A stretch of 64,000 nucleotides of DNA from Melampsora larici-populina 98AG31 (lineage: Eukaryota; Basidiomycota; Pucciniomycetes; Pucciniales; Melampsoraceae): assembly GCF_000204055.1 (NCBI RefSeq), contig NW_006768828.1:320097-384096 (forward strand), read 5' to 3'. The notes below the pieces were generated by a model. The model was not told the DNA's origin. It ran no database searches and saw nothing but the letters and a program-made list of their open reading frames with translations. A program made the translations under genes and the position numbers. Below, one piece after another: positions 1 to 12,115 of this stretch. How positions within the stretch are numbered: position 1 is the stretch's first letter; each line of letters opens with the position of its first letter.

Positions 1-1
1 A

Positions 2-1453
2 CAAGAAATCCCTACCTCCAGCTGCTCAGGTAGTCTAGTCCGCTTCCCTCTAGTAGATATATCAAGAAAGGATTTCCGTTCAAGTACCAAATCAAGGGAT
101 CTACTTCCAGTGCTGCAAAGGATTGGTGCATATTTTGTGAATACATCACCAGGTCTATGTTATGAGACAACCCAGTGGTTTGAAAAGCTAGAAAAAGATA
201 TGCTTGAAAATAATAATTGGGATCAATCCAAAGCTAAACTGATTTATCAAGCCATCAAAATTTCTCACTTGAAGGTCACCATGTGCTTTCTAGGCCTCAT
301 TGCAGTCTTTGCAAACAGTGGGGGTGATGAATTCTCTTTAGATATACTTTTGAAAGAGGGTTGGAATTTGATCAAACTAAACTTTGAGAAATGGAGACCC
401 TTGAATATAACAGACCTGAATAATTCCCATATCAAAACTGTCACAGATTTTGACAGCACTATAAATTTTCGCAAGAAAAAGTATGACTGGAGTAACCCAG
501 AATTCCGGTTCCATCACCTATGCCACCTTAAGGAACCTAGAAAATTGACTCTTGATCCAGTCCATCATCTTATACTTGAATGGGATAAGCAAAGAACAAC
601 TTCACAAATTTTTGTAACCAAATTTGCATGGTATCATTCACAAATTCAAAAATTTCATGATACATATGTGAAGCAAAGACATGGTGGGTTTTATGGAAGA
701 GGAGACATAAGGAACATTGCATTCAAGGGAGTTAAAGTGACTGGGAGATATGTGACTGAAGCACCTGAACCAGCAAATATCACACACTGGTATGAAATCT
801 GCAAGTCTCTATCCTCTTCTGCACAATTTCACTCACCTGTGGGAATGGCTTTGTGTCAAGAGGTTCACAGTTTCTTTGTTTCATTAATTGATAATCTTTT
901 GGAATGTTACAAGGGGTCCTATCAAGGTGATGTTTCTTCAGATGGAAAGGCACTCTGGGAAGAAGATAAGGAACTTTCTGATATCAAACCCCACAAAATG
1001 ATTTTTGAAAGAATTGTCAAGGCTATCAGTGTGGCTGAGTATAGGGTCAGTGTGATATTTATAGGCCTTGTAAGAGCACTATACCAGAAAGAACAATCAG
1101 AACATACATTCCAGTTGATCCTCAAGAGTGCTTGGGAGTTCCTTGAAGGAATATTTACAAAATGGAAAGACTTTCAATTTGACCAAAAACTTCACGAGTT
1201 TTTCAATGGAAAAGTTTCAATATCTGAAAACAGTGTAGTAGATTACTCAGATCCTGAGCAGCTATTTCATGAATTATTGACCTACCAAGATCCATCAGTT
1301 TTTTGCATGCCAATTCATTGCGCACAAAGTCTACTCAAGTCTTGGAATAATCATTTAGCATACTTGCAAAAATCAGATCCACATGAATTTGATTTTGTCA
1401 TCAAGGTTTTACCTGATGAATCACCATTGACTTGGGCAAGATTGTTGGTATGA
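2..1453 (+). CDS. Unrecognised protein with two internal repeats, 5' end outside window
   Basis: The reading frame is open from base 2 to the TGA at 1451-1453. No ATG is needed inside the window, so the gene almost certainly begins further left; position 110 is only a GTG codon. I do not recognise the family. Counting from codon 110, the protein shows two diverged copies of one unit, roughly residues 17-160 and 244-430. Both contain a 'FxGLxxxxx' helix, then 'LxLLKxxWxxLxxxFxKW', then a 'DxSxPExxFHxL' segment and a final 'SLLxxWxxHL' or 'LxLEWDKQ' helix. The composition is mostly helical and soluble, with no signal peptide visible in the part present. It could be a lineage-expanded rust protein or a gene carried by a mobile element, since the flanks are repeat-rich. 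Coding status is well supported by length and composition; function is unknown. Confidence 0.7.
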   Translation, partial: QEIPTSSCSGSLVRFPLVDISRKDFRSSTKSRDLLPVLQRIGAYFVNTSPGLCYETTQWFEKLEKDMLENNNWDQSKAKLIYQAIKISHLKVTMCFLGLIAVFANSGGDEFSLDILLKEGWNLIKLNFEKWRPLNITDLNNSHIKTVTDFDSTINFRKKKYDWSNPEFRFHHLCHLKEPRKLTLDPVHHLILEWDKQRTTSQIFVTKFAWYHSQIQKFHDTYVKQRHGGFYGRGDIRNIAFKGVKVTGRYVTEAPEPANITHWYEICKSLSSSAQFHSPVGMALCQEVHSFFVSLIDNLLECYKGSYQGDVSSDGKALWEEDKELSDIKPHKMIFERIVKAISVAEYRVSVIFIGLVRALYQKEQSEHTFQLILKSAWEFLEGIFTKWKDFQFDQKLHEFFNGKVSISENSVVDYSDPEQLFHELLTYQDPSVFCMPIHCAQSLLKSWNNHLAYLQKSDPHEFDFVIKVLPDESPLTWARLLV

Positions 1454-2226
1454 TGGGTTCTTGGAATTGAAACTCAAAACCAAAGGCATAAACTTAAGTA
1501 GTACCTATGAGCTCAGATGAAAAGATTGAACACCAGGCAGACATGTAGGCCATTGCATTAAGCTCCCAAAACAAAGAAATATCCCTTTGGTAATCAAGAT
1601 CTCTCTTTCCTTTATTTTATCTGAATTTTGATCACCTTTAGTGGTTTTTGTATCAAATTATTGTTAATTAGACAACCATTAGACTCTCAATGGTAAAATT
1701 CACAACCAGTGGAAGTTGTACAAGACATGTCACAGAGATTAGAGTAATTTACACCTCATTTTTATTTAACAGTACACATGGTGTAGATCATGTGTTTCTC
1801 CATGGCAAAACATGGTTGAATCTAGTATTTCAAATGACATGCTTGGAATTGGTCTAAAAAATCTGAAAAAATCAGGTAAGTCAAACCATGCTATGTTCTT
1901 TCTGTTGGCAGATTTTGGTCAATGTAGAAAAATCCAAGCACTCAGCCTGGTGAGTTTGTAGGTTTTCCTGAAATAACACATAAAAACGCAGGAATGGACC
2001 ACTAAATTTGGCCTTCAAAAGTGACAAGAAAAATCTGAAAAAAATGACAAGTAGAGGACAATATCTCTTTTGTTGAACCTTTTGTTGGGGATTGTTCTGG
2101 CTCAGCATGTAAGTCATTACATGTGTGTCTTCAAACTATATAAAAGCTACTGTGATATACACAAGGCTCCAAAAACACCCAAAAAACCTTTTGCAGCACA
2201 ACAATTATGTAATATTTGACTGGACA

Positions 2227-2270
2227 AAGTCCCTCTCACGGCTTCCCTTGGAGCCTGCAGAGAGGGACTT
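2227..2270. repeat. Short foldback (hairpin)
   Basis: The arms at 2227-2237 and 2260-2270 are a perfect 11 bp inverted repeat (aagtccctctc / gagagggactt). The loop contains a smaller GGCT/AGCC stem. A similar 'aagtcccctc' foldback lies at 39292-39376, so both may be remnants of one small foldback element family. Confidence 0.5.
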
Positions 2271-3082
2271 ACAACTCGTTTTTTTATGTTTGAGAACTCT
2301 ACCGCTCAAGTCCTCTTAAGTTTTGTTTTGCATTTTCCCACTTCCCTCCTCTATAAATCCAACTGTTAGTCATTATCAATTTTGTTCAGTCTCATCTTCT
2401 ACATGTGTTGATCCCTTCATGATCCCAGGAAAAATGCACCAAAAGTCTTTGTGCAAGTTTTAGACCTGGGTTTTTTCTCAAGAAGGAATCCAGAGATGCC
2501 TGAGTTGAGCCTCAGGGCTTTGTCAGTTTCAAGCTGAAAATGCAATGTTATTGAACAAGTAAATTCACTAACCTCCTAAAGAGTGAGTGAACAGGCTTTT
2601 TCTTGTAGGAGTGTTAAACTAACAATATAAAGGAACCTAACTCAGTCAGAAAGTACAAAGACTACGCTGGGACAGCAATGTGGATTTTCATAATCTTATA
2701 ATCAACAAAAGAATCCAAAAATCATATCAAAAAATATTTTCCTTAATACAGCTTTTCTACATTTCTCACTTAATTGTATATCCAACATCTTTTCAGTTAG
2801 AACATTTTTGTTTGCCGCCCACCACCCTCCTGTCAGACAAGAGTCAAGTTTTGAGCTCTATCCTATCTCAACCTTGATTGTTAGTGTCCAATCCTTGTAG
2901 CATTTCTCTTGAGCAACAGGTAGGGGAGTCCTCAGGCTCCAGTGGAGAGGCTCAGCGCCAAGTGTGGCTGCCCTCTGTACTCCTGATTTTTTTTTGGCAC
3001 AATTCAGGCCTCAGGGCGATCAGGGTAATCCCCGCTCTCCCTTGCCACCCGCACCAAAACTGATTCCTTTATATTCAGAATT

Positions 3083-3865
3083 CTCAATCTCACCCAATCT
3101 TGGTCTGGCAAATTACACTGCTGAAGACCTTAAGAAGTGAATTAGTTGTTACATGCATGATCAAATTTTGCGCTTAGGAAACGCAAAACTTACAATAAAA
3201 TACTGTCATGATAGTGGATGCTCTTACAAATCTTGATCTTAATCTTTTGTGTGATGTGATGAAATGTTAGATTTTGCCAGTCTTCAGGGCAAGACGTCAC
3301 CAGAATCAAGAACTTTTCAGTTGAATCTGTCAAAAAATCAAACTATTTATAAAGATCTACACCTCAACTCACAACAATGAGCCCAATCCCAATCCCAAAG
3401 AAATCTTTTCCAAACCCTTGACATCCTTAGAAACATATACAAACAGAACCAAATAAATTGAGTAATAATTCACAAAGATTACTTCTTGTAATTCACACCA
3501 CATGATCTAGCACAATGGAAACCACATCAAGTTCTTTCAAACAAGTTATCCAAATCACATATGTATGAAGAAGATGTAAAGCTTCTTTAAGACAATCCAT
3601 TCATCATCTATGGTTGATATCTCTCTTCAAACCCTTACAATCAATCCTCAAAACTGATCACAAATATCAATGAGATCAACTAGAAATTTATACTTCAATC
3701 CAACCCTTCTTCAGCTCACTAAACCATGTTCATAAACCAACAGCTCATTCCCTCATTCCCTCAATGCCTTAATCCCTTAGTGAGCAGCTTGTTCAAAATC
3801 CTCAATCTGACCCAATCTTGGTCTGGCAAATTACTCTGCTAAAAACTTTAAGAAGTGAAAAAGTA
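3083..3865. repeat. Direct repeat pair flanking about 660 bp
   Basis: A block of about 60 bp starting 'ctcaatct' and containing 'cccaatcttggtctggcaaa' occurs at about 3083-3140 and again at about 3801-3858 in the same orientation with a few substitutions. The intervening DNA has no recognised coding sequence. It may be the remains of an insertion with direct terminal repeats or a local duplication. Confidence 0.5.
3200..3223. mobile_element. Isolated terminal inverted repeat of the GAGCAC-type element
   Basis: The sequence 'atagtggatgctc' followed by TTA (3224-3226) differs at one base from the right terminus of the complete element at 34671-35703, which ends 'atagtgggtgctc' plus TTA. No matching left terminus was found upstream, so this is probably a truncated relative. 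Confidence 0.45.
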
Positions 3866-4779
3866 TGTTATTACATTCTTAAGAAAAATCTATATTCAAG
3901 CATTTTTTCAATCCATCAAAAATTAAAACCTTTCTCCTTGTTTACATAAAAAAAATGGTCAACAAACATGACCCTCAAAATCTTCATTATTGTTGTGATA
4001 TGGTACAGTTTGTAATAATCAATATATAAGGGGTTTCAAGTTAAAAAAATGCCTAAAATTCAAATGTGCCTACATAAAAACATATGTAGCTTATAATTTT
4101 CAAATTTTTAAAAAGCCCTTCCCAAGAAGCACATTCTAGTATTTATTCTATAAAAAAAATGAATAAAAATTCAAGGGTTGGAAGGCAAAAGTACAAACAT
4201 TTTTAGGGCACTTTTTGGCCAACTAGACCTCCAACAAGTAGGTATCACTTGACACAAATTCACAAGACAACTTCATACTCTAATAAAATTCCTGTAAAAC
4301 TCGTGGTAAAGATTTACAGCTACTAAATATATAAAAGGCATAAAAATACAAATTTGTGTCGCACCGAGATTTAATACAAAATTTTATCAAAATTCAACTT
4401 TTTCGATCATGGGTGCTGATGACAAACCACAATCAAATAAACGAGCTCTCATTCGAGATCTCTAAGATGGCGAGTTTGGGTAGTTTGAAATGAAGTGATC
4501 GGTCATCGCACCAATCTTTGTCATGATACATTGGTAAATTTTGCCCGTTTTGATTTGTTTTATTGTCAACATCATGTGATTGATTCATCTTGATTGATGA
4601 TGAGGAGTTGATATTCGAGATGACAATGAAATGATGAAATGTATTGTAGTGGAAATCGAACAAAACACAGGATATGTAGTGTAGTAGAGATGGAAGTAGT
4701 GACATAGTAGAGATGGAAGAGATAGATGTAGTGTAGTGAGGTATTTGGTGGTATTTGCCATTTGGGGAACTTGGAGACA

Positions 4780-4960
4780 CCTCGGTAGCTTTGGTATATC
4801 GAGTGTCTGCAGAATCGGTAGAGGTCCAGTAAATTTGCTGGACCTCTACAGATTTTTGACCGAATCGATAGATACCGAAGCGTGTTTTAGACACGATTGG
4901 GGATTTTGAGGCTCGGTACAGTAAAATTTACCGTACCGAAGCCCTTTACCGAGACGATAG
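4780..4960. repeat. Cluster of palindromes, possible small element
   Basis: There is a perfect 12 bp stem at 4818-4829 / 4838-4849 (gtagaggtccag ... ctggacctctac) with an 8 bp loop. An imperfect palindrome at 4911-4942 is built on 'cggtac'. The block ends with 'ggagatgctc' followed by TAA, which resembles a MITE terminus. No left terminus was identified. A 153-codon frame on the minus strand (4433-4894) runs through this structure and is not called as a gene. Confidence 0.4.
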
Positions 4961-5259
4961 GAGATGCTCTAACGGCTGTACAAGATTTAGAAATCTGTAA
5001 ACTCGTGTATGTCCAAACTCCATTCATCAACTCAAAAAAAACATTCTCTGAAAAACACATGAGCCAAGAAAAACCCCCATGAAGAATCCAATTGATTTGT
5101 ATAATCTAAAAACTTTCTCAAACCAAGACTTTCATCAATCAATCAAACTCAATGCATACCAAAACAAAGATACCCAATTACAAAAAAAATCAATTCAAGT
5201 ATAAACCATTAAAAATTCTTTTTTAAGAAAGTAAAAAAGTCAAAAAAACTCCAACAATT

Positions 5260-5328
5260 AAATCCTTCATTTCTTTATAATGAAATCCTTCATTTCTTTA
5301 TAATGAAATCCTTCATTTTTCTATACGA
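5260..5328. repeat. Tandem repeat, 23 bp unit, 3 copies
   Basis: The unit 'aaatccttcatttctttata' plus 'atg' starts at 5260, 5283 and 5306. The third copy is truncated and diverged. It lies downstream (3') of the minus-strand gene that ends at 5933. Confidence 0.8.
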
Positions 5329-5498
5329 AAGATTACTTATTTTCTAGTATGTATACCATCTGAAGATTTCAAAACTTCAAATCAAAACACACACACAATC
5401 ACAATCACACATTCTAAAACATCTGACTTGATTCTTTCTTTTCGTTCACTTAAAATTATACTCAAAACAAATTACCTAAACCCAAAAAACCAAACCGA

Positions 5499-5558
5499 AC
5501 CAAAAGAATGATAATCCCAAACCGCTCCAAACCAAAAGAATGATAATCCCAAACCGCT
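5499..5558. repeat. Tandem repeat, 32 bp period, 2 copies
   Basis: A 28 bp core beginning 'accaaaagaatgataatccc' is present at 5499 and again at 5531. It is followed by a short partial third start ('accaaaag'). Confidence 0.7.
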
Positions 5559-5932
5559 ACCAAAAGAAAAACCTAAAAACCTAAACCATGATCAACTCAA
5601 GCTCAACCCAAGTTTTCCTAAACCTTTTCATCATCTAAAACAGGTCTATTCATAAACAAAAAACCGAAACAAAAATGCAATTCAATACAAAACCCATCAA
5701 ACCTTTTTCACAAAAATCAAAAAAAAACTCTTACCTAATCCACATCTTTCCAGGTCCACATTTCTCCCTAATAATCCTCCAAGGAGTCAAATGAATCGTC
5801 CCAGACCCTGATCTCCCATTTTTCTATTCCAAACCAATACCAAAACACAAAATCAATTCTTTTGTTTTCTTCAAACCCCTCAAAAAAAATCAAAAGAAAA
5901 TCAAAAGAAAAAAAGAAAAAAGAGCACAAAAA

Positions 5933-8900
5933 TCAAGACCAAAAGAACCCAACTTGTTCAATTTCAACACTCCATTCCCTAGAACACCTCTTCAAAAGTT
6001 CTCTAGCACATTCACTAGTACCCTCCACCTCGAGCACGACCCTTCCAGCCCACCCCAAATCGACTGTCTCTTCAATCTTCTTCTTCCCATCCCCATCCCC
6101 GCGATTAGTAGTAGTAGTACCAGGTAAGATCTCAATCATCGTTCTATAAACCCATCTCTGAACTCTGTAGCGAGTAATTGGTGAACTCATCTCGATTTGA
6201 TCTTTACACAACCTCATCTTTCGATGAACATCGGTTCCGAATCCCGACAAATCTAAATAAAAAATCGGACTTGGGGTAGATGATTCGATGATCCGATGAT
6301 AATAAACCGGTGGAAAACTCATCATATTTAACCATGACTTAATAAACCCCCCCCACCAAATAAAATAAAATCAGTGGTAGATTCAAAACTTGACGTTTTT
6401 TTCTTTGGGAAGGCAGTTTGAAACCAAGCAAAACACACTTACAGGTAAATGTCCAATCGAATCAAATTCAAATGATAAATCTCTCAAATACTTTCCATCA
6501 TAAATCAATTTACCTTCATTTGCAAATTCACCTAATCCCGTATTCCAACAAATATCACCTTTCTTTAACCAAGGCCAAACCTGAGACCTAAAACCAAAAC
6601 CAAAACAAACAAAAAAAACCAATCAACAAAACTGACTCTCTTTCTCTTACTATTAAAAAGGAATTCAGAACAGTTCTTTTCACTTACCTCCAAAGTTCTC
6701 GTTCACATTCCACGACTTCTTCATTACTCATCCAACTTTCTCTGGTAGGTACCCAAACCCTCAAAACCCCAGCCCGTCCAATTTTCCAAACCGAATCCAT
6801 TCGGTTTCCCAAATGACTGACCATCCCCATTGCCCCCCTGTTCTTCTTATGAGAAGGATGTTCACGAAGATGAACCAGAATCCGATTATAAGCTCTAGCC
6901 GCCTCTCTAATGATCCTCACTGTATTCTTTTCAACCCCTCTTCCATTCCTGCCAATGATCAGTCTAGCAATCCTAGAAATCTCTTCAGATCCGAATTCCA
7001 TTCCAACATAAAACCCTTGTAAATCTCTCAAACTGATCTTTTCTGTCATCTTACTTGATATCTCACTCTTTCGAACATACCCCAAGGATCCTAAATACCT
7101 TTCTAGAATCACTTCTCTCGTTTCTCTACCATTCGAAAAACCTTCTCGTAAGTTTGTTGACACTAATGATAAGTTAAAGAAATCCATGTATGTTAAACTT
7201 GTGAGAATACGTTTTAAGATTCGGTTAGGAAAACTTAGTAAGATTTCTTCAAGATTAGGTGGTACGATAGCTTTCACTTCTTCTACTTCTTCATCAACTT
7301 TAGATGATGACAATGGATCTGATTCAACTCTGATCCGTTCTGAATTAGGCGTGATAGGAAAACTTTCACTTCTAGTTGAATTAGTATCAGTAGAAGGAGA
7401 AGATAAAGTTGAACATCTTCCATCTTGTTCTGAATGATAAACTGTTTCTGAAAAGTCTTGAATATAAACTGATGTCACTGGTCTCTTCTGAACAAAGGAA
7501 AAAAAATTGCAAAAAAAATCAACATGATAATAAAGGTTTTGGATACAATATTTAAAGCGAAAAGGAAAAGGGTGGGAAGGTTGGGTGAAGAACTTACCAT
7601 GTTTGGTTGAGAGTTTGAATGGTTTGAATGGTTAGATAAACCTACATCCAAAACACCCATGATCAACTTTAAAAAAAGGTCAAAATGTGATCCAAAAAAA
7701 ATTACCCACTTTCTATTGATTGAAAATCATCAGTTGAAGATTGATCAGTTGAAGCTTGACGATCCATTTTCTCAAGCTCAGATCCACTTGAATCTTTACC
7801 GACCACATCATTTTCCGTCACACCCACAGGTGGAGTGATCAAAGCGTCAGGTTGAGAAATCTCTACATTGGATTTCTCGGATCTCGAGTTCGGTTTCGTT
7901 ACTTCTTGATGAGTAGGTATCGCTTTGAAATCCGACTGGTTCGATCGAGACCGTTGGATGGTGTTACTCGGAAGTAGGATTCGATCTTCGTGTGTCTCAA
8001 GACTTTGAACATTTTTTGGTGAATCGGTTAGCCGAACAGGTAAAGAATCAGGTTCTTGCAAAGTCTTGATACTGGTTATCAAGTTATCTTTTGATGATAG
8101 ATGGTCCAGAGAGTTTGAAAGTGGATCATCAGTCGTAACAAGCTTAGTTTGATGAATTGATCCAGACTCGGGTAAATCATCATTCTTGGTGATCACAGCA
8201 GATTGATGACCAGAATTGAAAAATGTAGCCAACAGTGAATTAGAGGAAGAAGGTTTAAGATTCGTGAAAGAGTTTGAAGTCGAATTAGCTTCAGAAGCGG
8301 ACGGTTTGGTAGGACTACCTAAGAAAGCAGCTAAAGGAGAGTAAGATGAGTTAGGTGTTGGTGTAGGATTTATAGATAATAATGAATGAGTTGTAGTGGA
8401 TTGTTGAATTGGTTTTGATAAAGGTTTCAAGTGATTTGTTGGTGATAAACTCTTGATTTGATGATGATTGTTGTTAATGTTTGATTTAGTTTGATCATCA
8501 GAATGTAATATGTTAATGAAACTTGTCTTTGAATTTGTTTTTGAATCATCACAACCCAAATCAGTTTCATCATACAAATCATGACTCTTAGATTGGTCAT
8601 GATGATTGGAAGAGGATGAATGTTTCTGAGGAGGTGCATAGAGTCCATCTTCCATTAAGATCCAAGAAGCAGGTCTAATGTTCGATCGATTAGGTCGATC
8701 AACCGACTTAATAATTTGATGATTTGAAGTAGTAGTAGTAGTGGTTGTAAAATCAAGTTCAGAAGATTGTAATACACCATTTAATAAAAACACAGAAGAT
8801 CGTAAGTTTCTGGTAGGAAGTTGAGGTGGTAAATCATCATTTCGAATCGAACTTTCTTCTTCACTTTCTCTTCTTGATTGATGATGATCTTTTTGAAAAT

Positions 8901-9054
8901 GATGATTAGCGAAAGCAAAGAGATTCTTACGAGAGATTGAACGTTTAGTAGTATTAGTAGGATTAGTAGTAGGATTAGTTGGTGAATTAATTTCACTGAT
9001 AGGTGAAGCGAGTGATTTGTTTTGATGATGATGATGATTGAAAGCTAAAGGCAT
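5933..9054 (-). CDS. F-box-like protein, paralog of the gene at 59629
   Basis: Five exons (9054-7710, 7641-7598, 7487-6688, 6587-6443, 6337-5933) splice in frame to 912 aa. The first donor is a non-canonical-looking GTGGGT, chosen because it is the only one that keeps frame; the others are GTAAGT. Residues 1 to about 450 are disordered, rich in Ser, Asn, Thr and His, with a His run near the start and a 'SYSPLAAFLG' motif near residue 236. A folded region follows: 'LLSFPNRILKRILTSL' then 'YMDFFNLSLVSTNLREG' resembles an F-box, followed by 'REVILERYLGSLGY'. A C-terminal domain contains 'RVWVPTRESW', a Trp-rich stretch and 'MMSFPPVYYHRII'. If the F-box reading is right, the protein would be a substrate adaptor of an SCF ubiquitin ligase; that is inference. 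The domain is clearly shared with the gene at the right edge. Upstream DNA has GAT and ATG microsatellites. Confidence 0.8.
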
Positions 9055-10281
9055 GATGATGATGATTGATAAATGATAATAAAATCAAAATCAGAATTCA
9101 AGACTAAGATCGAATCGAATGAATTTGTAATTAAGAATCAAGAATAGTATTAGATTAGAAAGCGAGAATCGAATGAATGGATGAATTTAAAAGATTTCAA
9201 TCAAACTAGAACCAGAAACAAAAGAAGAAGAGGCTTAAGAAGATTAATGATGAGTGCAATTCAAATTAGATATTTTCTTATAATCTGTTGATAGCTGATG
9301 ATCTCAGTTGTTGATGATGATGATGATGGGATTAACTTGATTTTCTACTTTACAAAACTAAGAAATCACTTTGATTCATTCACAATTCAATTTCGGTTCA
9401 TGGAAACTTGATTATAGTCAACTTGATGTCAAATTGAAATTCCAAATTCCAAGCTTTTGAGCGTTCCTTAACCGGAGAATTCTTTATAAATACAACAACA
9501 AAAACTTCAAAATAGAGGTGTACACTGTCAAGAAGAAAGTTCCTTTAACCGATCCTGTAATCTGACTTTCTTGGAGATCACGTTATTGTACAACATACAT
9601 ACAATTTGGTTGGTCCTCTTAAAAAGCCTTATGTATTCGCTTCCGTCACGATTTTCTTAGAATTTTAATCTCAAAGGTTATTTGAAGTTTGAAATCTGGA
9701 ATTTTTTTGGATATGATCACAATTTAGTTTAATCAGATGATATGCAATGGACTGATAGATAAATTAAAGGGTGTTCTGATTAAAGGAGGACCCCTTTAGT
9801 GAATTATAGAGCATGCAGGGTTGTAGGGTTCAGGAGTGAAAGGTGATGATGATGATGATGATGATGAGAAGCAGATTGGTCAAAGTGATGATGATTTCAT
9901 GAAAGTGATGAATTGGTGCGGAGGCAATTCTTGAAGATGATTGTATGTCAAAAGAACTTCAGTAGAATTGTAAACCGAGTCAGCGTGTGACTCTATGTAA
10001 TCCAATCGATTTGACACAATTTCTTTTCCAATCATTCACGTACCACGACATTCAAATCGTATCAATCATCCTAAAATCCCTTTCGAATCTCGATTGGTAT
10101 GATCAACTTCAAATTGATGTTAAAGAAGTCTTCATCATCAAAGATCTGAAGTTTGAGATTCAATAAACCAAATCATGAGCTCATACTAATCACTTGCCCA
10201 AGTCACAAGACGATTCGAAGATCAAAATCTCACAATCATAAACTAGTAAAAAAAAGATGAAAGTAAACCCACCGTAATCGT
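9055..10281. other. Upstream region with trinucleotide microsatellites
   Basis: No gene is seen. The stretch holds GAT/ATG runs at about 9312-9328 and 9845-9867 and is probably the 5' UTR and promoter of the minus-strand gene starting at 9054. Confidence 0.5.
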
Positions 10282-10977
10282 ATGGAAATAGACAAACCAA
10301 CTCATGATCCATCATCCAAGGCTCACATCTTGCAAATCAGTATCCACAACCACCTTCAAGTAAAAACACAACTAAACCATAAAATTCTCCGACGATTTGC
10401 TCGAGTGGTTCAGTTGTTCAAGAATAGTTCAAGATTGGATTGTAGAATTCCAACATGTTTTGAAGTTTTGATTATTCCGGATCGATCGGTCCAAAGAAAT
10501 TTGATTATCTTGGAGATCCATAGCTCAGCTTCTGAGTTACTTATCCACAAACCAAAAACGTTCATCTATATGGACTGGTTGATGATTCAGCCAAATGATC
10601 TTCGTTTGAACTTTACCATCGAACTCTTTCGATTCTTGATTCTCGATTCTCGATTCTCGAAGGCCCGAGGGGTTTGGGCAAACAAAAACTTCATTCTAAG
10701 AGATCTTTTTCGGAGGATTTCTGATTTCGGATCACATCCTCAACACTTTAGAATTCCAAATTATGTGATTAGCAAGACGAAGTTATGTACAATCCGTTTA
10801 AGTATCAAGACTTTAAGATCTCTAAAAAGAGTATCGCTATCAGACTTATCAGATGGTAAGATTGAGTTTAACGATCAAGCTCCTCACGTGCGATTTTGCC
10901 CGCGCTCTTCTCACAGAGGGGCGTATAACAGATCAAACCCAAGTTTTTGGTTTGGCAGAGGAGATTCGAGAATGTAA
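10282..10977 (+). CDS. Weak hypothetical ORF, 231 codons
   Basis: An ATG-started uninterrupted frame of 231 codons ends in TAA. The product is basic and shows no domain, signal peptide or repeat that I recognise. Its length is unusual for chance in AT-rich DNA, which is the only argument for it. The minus strand opposite shows nothing better. It may be a chance ORF in the region upstream of the F-box-like gene. Confidence 0.25.
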   Translation: MEIDKPTHDPSSKAHILQISIHNHLQVKTQLNHKILRRFARVVQLFKNSSRLDCRIPTCFEVLIIPDRSVQRNLIILEIHSSASELLIHKPKTFIYMDWLMIQPNDLRLNFTIELFRFLILDSRFSKARGVWANKNFILRDLFRRISDFGSHPQHFRIPNYVISKTKLCTIRLSIKTLRSLKRVSLSDLSDGKIEFNDQAPHVRFCPRSSHRGAYNRSNPSFWFGRGDSRM

Positions 10978-11540
10978 GGAGACTTGATGTTGTACTTTGT
11001 CTTTGATTTTTCCACTTCCCCTATCCATGAAAAGGTCCAGAAAATTTATACAAGAAAAGTTGAAGAAGACTTTGTATAGAACAGACAAAAAACACAAGGA
11101 AAACAGAACAGATATCATACTTTCAAATTTTTATCTCTGCTTTTTTCCTTTTTTTTCTCTTCTCTAATTTTTAGATGACTTATACTGGAATAAGTTATAT
11201 TGAAAAAAGAAATCTAAAAGATTCAAAAACATATTTATCTCAAAGTTAACAGATGTAGAATGTGTTGAGTATTAGACCAATCATTTATTCAGAGATTCGT
11301 TTTAAGAAAGGGGAGGAAAACAGTCAACTTGGAAAGGACTCAAATACCAGATATCTCTGGCTAACAGTGACTACATCATCAAGCACCCAGGTAGACATAT
11401 ATTTTATTGTGCATCTTGGTGGGATCTTGATGTAAAAGGGTTCATGATAGAGAGAAATAAAGATGAACTTTCTTATTGTCTCAACCAGATCTAACAAAAA
11501 AAATCATTCAATCATTTTTACATACCTGATGAAAAAATCT

Positions 11541-12115
11541 ACAAAACCACCAATGAATCTACCAAAAAATCCAACATCACCAAACACAGATAAAGAAAAA
11601 GTTGATACCAAAAAATATCTCTCAGAAATTGGAAGTAACAATTATCTATTTGTTGCAACTAGACCAGATATCACCTACACAGTCGACTATTTAGCAAGGT
11701 TTTCATCTGACCTACAATAACAACACTGACAAGTCAATTGAATACATAATACGATATCTCAACACCACTGGAGTCAAACAACTTGCAATCAAACCGTTGA
11801 AGTCAAAATTCAACACACCAATTCATATGTATGTCAATACAAATTGGGGAGGAGAAGGAGCAAGATCATCTCATGGTTTCATTACTTATTTCCTGAACTG
11901 CTCAATCTCATTGACATCAGAGGCAGATTTGTGTAGGTTTATCAACATTTCGTGCTGAATAAATGGCTATATTGGGCACAGATTGTCAAGACACAGTTTG
12001 GTTAAGGAATCTGATTGAGGACTTAATGGGAGAAGGTAATGTAGTCGATATGCACTGTCACAATACCTCAGCTATCCATGTTGCCAGTGATAATTCATTT
12101 AAAAAGAGAACTTGA
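11541..12115 (+). pseudogene. Ty1/copia retrotransposon relic (RT end and RNase H)
   Basis: Broken frames keep the order of a copia polyprotein C-terminus. First comes 'YLSEIGSNNYLFVATRPDIT' with 'YLARFSSD' (the conserved segment after reverse transcriptase). Then 'IIRYLNTTG', an RNase H-like 'VNTNWGGEGARSSHGFITY', a degenerate 'MAILGTDCQDTVWLRNLIED', and finally 'CHNTSAIHVASDN' (the usual 'DNxxAIxLAxN'). In-frame stops and frame changes lie at about 11718 and 11940-11960. No LTRs or upstream gag/integrase parts were found, so this is a dead fragment. Confidence 0.75.

Larger units (their letters stand above)
1454..4432. other. Gene-poor repeat-rich stretch
   Basis: About 3 kb of AT-rich sequence with no ORF that has both an ATG and protein-like composition. 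It holds a foldback (2227-2270), a direct repeat pair (3083-3865) and one isolated transposon end (near 3223). No splice-connected coding series was found on either strand. Confidence 0.6.

Noticed and set aside
4433..4894. 153-codon minus-strand ORF
   Set aside because: It runs through the palindrome cluster, its codons follow the inverted repeats, and no domain or splice context supports it.
5260..5558. CRISPR-like array from the short tandem repeats
   Set aside because: Units are directly adjacent without unique spacers, AT-rich, and the genome is eukaryotic; these are simple tandem duplications.
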